From an uncultured Mucilaginibacter sp. (GTDB lineage: Bacteria; Bacteroidota; Bacteroidia; Sphingobacteriales; Sphingobacteriaceae), in contig CAMLFI010000103.1 in assembly GCA_946479225.1 (NCBI GenBank), positions 1-7,990 on the forward strand: a DNA stretch of 7,990 nucleotides, read 5' to 3'. The position numbers and the translations under genes were made by a program. Numbering within the stretch: position 1 is the first letter of the stretch; each line of letters begins with the position of its first letter. The notes beneath the pieces were generated by a model. The model did not search any database. It was not told the origin of the DNA and saw only the letters and a program-made list of their open reading frames with translations. Below are positions 6,078 to 7,990 of the stretch, piece by piece.

Positions 6078-7120
6078 GAGGCAGTTGGGAAAGCGTTCCA
6101 GCCTTGTGCTTTCAGTTCGTGCATGTTACCCGCCTTAGTCACCAAATTGCAGCCCGATGCCGGCTCTGTAATATGACCAATTATAGTGATGTCCATTTTG
6201 AATTTGATCTTATCGTAATCAGCCTGGTGAACGGTAAACAACAACTCATAATCCTCGCCGCCGCTTAAGGCACAAACCGTTGGATCAAGGTTAAAGCCGC
6301 GGGCTGTTTCAAAGGTCATGGGATCAATAGGGATCTTTTCTTCGTAAATACTGCAGCCTTTATCGCTTTGCTTGCAAATATGTAATATTTCGGAAGCCAA
6401 ACCGTCGGATACATCTATCATCGCCGTAGGTTTAACATCAATCTCTTTCAACAACTCAACAATATCTTTACGTGCTTCCGGTTTAAGCTGGCGCTCTACT
6501 ATATAATCTTTGCCTTCCAGATCAGGTTGGATATTTGGATTTTCCAGGTAGATCATCTTTTCGCGTTCCAGTAACTGTAAACCAACGTAAGCGCCGCCGA
6601 GATCACCAGATACACAGATCAGGTCGCCTTCTTGTGCACCATTGCGGTAAACAATGTCATCGGCATCGGCATACCCAATTGATGTTATACTAATAACCAA
6701 CCCTTGTTTTGAAGCTGAGGTATCACCACCTACAACATCAACACCATATTTTTTACAGGCGATGTAAATACCTTCATATAACTCTTCAATAGCCTCAATA
6801 GGAAATTTGCTTGACATGCCTATGGAAACAGTTACCTGGGTAGCCATACCATTCATGGCATAAATATCGCTTAGGTTAACCTGCACAGCCTTGTAGCCTA
6901 AATGTTTTAGCGGTACGTAGGCCAGATCAAAGTGAATTCCTTCCAATAGCAGATCAGTAGATACCAGCATTCTCTTTCCTGCAGGATCTAACACGGCGGC
7001 ATCATCGCCCACACCTTTTATAGTGCTCTGGTTTACCAGTTCAATATTATCAGTTAAATGCTTTATCAGGCCGAACTCGCCTAATGCTTCTATATTGGTT
7101 TTCTCTTTGTTATCAAACAT
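6074..7120 (-). CDS. thiL: Thiamine-monophosphate kinase
   Basis: ThiL phosphorylates thiamine monophosphate to thiamine diphosphate with ATP in the cytoplasm, the last step of cofactor synthesis. Numbered from the Met chosen here (348 residues), the hallmarks are GVGDDAAVLD (36-45), STDLLLEGIHF (54-64), NLSDIYAMNG (82-91), VGGDT (130-134), IDVSDGLASE (235-244) and SGGEDYELLF (286-295). These cover the Mg-ATP and substrate-binding acidic residues of the PurM-like fold. The frame is open to an ATG at 7153, but MFDNKEKTNIEALGEFGLI is the usual start of the family in this phylum, and a perfect -7 promoter match lies between the two candidates, so I place the start at 7120; an ATG at 7126 is also possible. 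No other thiamine gene is nearby. The preceding gene is separated by a strong terminator. Confidence 0.94.
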   Translation of the reverse strand: MFDNKEKTNIEALGEFGLIKHLTDNIELVNQSTIKGVGDDAAVLDPAGKRMLVSTDLLLEGIHFDLAYVPLKHLGYKAVQVNLSDIYAMNGMATQVTVSIGMSSKFPIEAIEELYEGIYIACKKYGVDVVGGDTSASKQGLVISITSIGYADADDIVYRNGAQEGDLICVSGDLGGAYVGLQLLEREKMIYLENPNIQPDLEGKDYIVERQLKPEARKDIVELLKEIDVKPTAMIDVSDGLASEILHICKQSDKGCSIYEEKIPIDPMTFETARGFNLDPTVCALSGGEDYELLFTVHQADYDKIKFKMDITIIGHITEPASGCNLVTKAGNMHELKAQGWNAFPTAS

Positions 7121-7130
7121 TGCCATCGTG

Positions 7131-7138
7131 CAAAAATA
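7131..7138 (-). promoter_or_regulatory. thiL: -7 promoter element of thiL
   Basis: On the minus strand TATTTTTG is an exact match to TAnnTTTG and is followed by CA, as before holB. It ends 10 bases before the ATG at 7120 and 4 bases before the ATG at 7126. Transcription would therefore begin at or next to the start codon, and the longer frame from 7153 would not be transcribed in full. No TTG is found at the expected upstream spacing; the nearest is only 12 bases away. Confidence 0.5.
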
Positions 7139-7182
7139 CGAAAGCATATCCAATTGAGCTCGCTTAAAAATTTCATAAACAA

Positions 7183-7213
7183 TAAAGCCCCTTTCTTTAG
7201 GAAAGGGGCTTTA
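7183..7213 (-). terminator. Intrinsic terminator after the outer-membrane protein gene
   Basis: A perfect 13-base-pair stem (7183-7195 with 7201-7213) has a GC-rich centre (GCCCC/GGGGC) and a 5-base loop (7196-7200). It starts 22 bases beyond the stop of the minus-strand beta-barrel gene. On the minus strand the stem is followed by TTGTTTATG, a modest T-tract. It also separates this gene from the thiL promoter. The symmetric A/T flanks would allow some function on the other strand, though no plus-strand gene ends here. Confidence 0.88.
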
Positions 7214-7234
7214 ATTAGCAAAATTTCTAATCCT

Positions 7235-7912
7235 TTAAAATTTAAAACCTAAACCTACCTGCCAAACCTGGTTGCGGTAGTCTGGGGTATAAGTATTGCC
7301 GTACCTGTCTGTTTTTTGCAGATTTATATTGTAGCGGCCATGAATATCCACATTACGGTTAATATCAAAGCTTACACCTACAACGCCATCTAAAAATGTT
7401 TTGTGACCATTGTTATCACTATCGTAAGTTGATCTTTCGGTCACCATAAACCCATCATCATAAGTATTGGTAGTCGACATTAACCAGGAAAGCTGCGGAC
7501 CCACCAAGATATTAAAAGTAGGGCCTACCTTAAATTTGGCCAATAATGGTACATCAATAAAATGCGTACGCTGGGTAAAATTGCCATAAGTTGTACCCAC
7601 CACATAACCCTTTTGCGAGTATAAAACTTCAGGCTGGAATGAAAGCGGCTGTACTATAGGCAAATCAGCAAACAAACCTAAGTTTAAACCTACCAGGCTG
7701 CCGGTTGTATAACCGTAATCGCGGGTGCTTACGCTGTTTGAAAAATTGGCACCAATTTTAAATCCAAAGCTTGGTTGAAAGTAATTATTACTTCGTTGTT
7801 GTACATAACGCGGGGCAGGCGCACGCCTAACCGGTTGGCGATAAACTCTACGTTGTGCATCCGCACCTATCGCTATCGCCATTACCGCTGCTAAAAAGAA
7901 AAGTTTTTTCAT
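7235..7912 (-). CDS. Outer-membrane beta-barrel protein (PorT-like family)
   Basis: This 225-residue protein has a signal peptide (MKK, hydrophobic 4-16, probable cleavage ADA before Gln20) and a series of alternating hydrophobic strands ending in Phe225, the usual barrel-assembly signal. GFKIGANFSNS (50-60), FQPEVLYSQKGY (92-103) and IDVPLLAKFKVGP (119-131) are the typical segments of the small outer-membrane beta-barrel family often annotated PorT-like in Bacteroidota. Such proteins usually have about eight strands. It is not necessarily the PorT/SprT component of type IX secretion, and function is unknown. A Pro/Arg-rich stretch (21-40) lies between the signal peptide and the barrel. A 9-base-pair hairpin directly abuts its start codon, and a terminator follows it, so it appears to be a single-gene unit. 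Confidence 0.88.
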   Translation of the reverse strand: MKKLFFLAAVMAIAIGADAQRRVYRQPVRRAPAPRYVQQRSNNYFQPSFGFKIGANFSNSVSTRDYGYTTGSLVGLNLGLFADLPIVQPLSFQPEVLYSQKGYVVGTTYGNFTQRTHFIDVPLLAKFKVGPTFNILVGPQLSWLMSTTNTYDDGFMVTERSTYDSDNNGHKTFLDGVVGVSFDINRNVDIHGRYNINLQKTDRYGNTYTPDYRNQVWQVGLGFKF

Positions 7913-7937
7913 AATCGTATTGTTGTTTAATACGATT
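7913..7937 (-). promoter_or_regulatory. Hairpin/palindrome abutting the beta-barrel gene start codon
   Basis: AATCGTATT (7913-7921) and AATACGATT (7929-7937) are perfect reverse complements separated by 7 bases. In the mRNA the stem would end exactly at the base before the ATG, placing the whole ribosome-entry region in a hairpin. It could equally be a DNA operator. I see no convincing promoter in the remaining upstream bases (7938-7990). Confidence 0.6.
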
Positions 7938-7990
7938 TTAGAGCAGGAAGAATTAAGAAGGTTTAATCAACTAAAATGTCATTACAACCC

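Noticed and set aside
7121..7153. Longer thiL start giving 11 extra N-terminal residues
   Set aside because: The extra residues (MDMLSYFCTMA) are not like the family N-terminus, and an exact TAnnTTTG element lies inside this stretch.
7183..7213. Thiamine (TPP) riboswitch upstream of thiL
   Set aside because: The only structured sequence upstream is a simple 13-bp terminator stem lying before the thiL promoter; the conserved TPP riboswitch core is not present and the leader is too short to hold it.

Overview
The window looks like chromosomal housekeeping DNA from a member of the Bacteroidota, most likely the family Sphingobacteriaceae (Mucilaginibacter/Pedobacter type). The reasons are: a gliding-motility lipoprotein gene (gldH); a RicT/PSP1 protein with the Cys-rich N-terminus and Asn/Arg-rich tail that I associate with this phylum; start regions without a Shine-Dalgarno sequence but with TAnnTTTG-like -7 elements; and several short secreted or outer-membrane proteins typical of the phylum. 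Genus-level placement is inference from memory of similar proteins.

Layout: there are eight credible genes in two convergent blocks. The plus-strand block (62-4603) is holB (DNA polymerase III delta' subunit), ricT (PSP1-domain protein), gldH, then an intergenic region with short repeats, then rmuC. The first three genes are tightly packed (1-base gap, then a TAATG overlap) and almost certainly form one transcript. The minus-strand block, read from right to left, is a small outer-membrane beta-barrel gene (7912-7235), a strong terminator hairpin, thiL (7120-6074), a small lipoprotein gene (6016-5561) and a Met-rich secreted protein gene (5523-4660). The two blocks meet at a 40-base near-perfect inverted repeat that overlaps the rmuC stop codon and probably terminates transcription from both sides.

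Gene logic: holB (clamp loader) next to ricT recalls the holB-yaaT order of Bacillus subtilis, so that pair looks like an old conserved neighbourhood. gldH is attached in the Bacteroidota manner. rmuC and thiL are independent single-gene functions (DNA recombination/repair, thiamine diphosphate synthesis). The three small minus-strand proteins are envelope proteins with no clear shared pathway.

There is no mobile element, CRISPR array, rRNA, tRNA or phage gene that I can see, and no intergenic stretch longer than about 160 bases. I did not find a convincing new multi-gene system. The parts worth a second look are short: two related families of intergenic tandem repeats (a 7-base unit before holB and 8-base units in opposed orientation before rmuC), hairpins at gene boundaries, promoter-like elements almost touching start codons, and some unusual protein segments.
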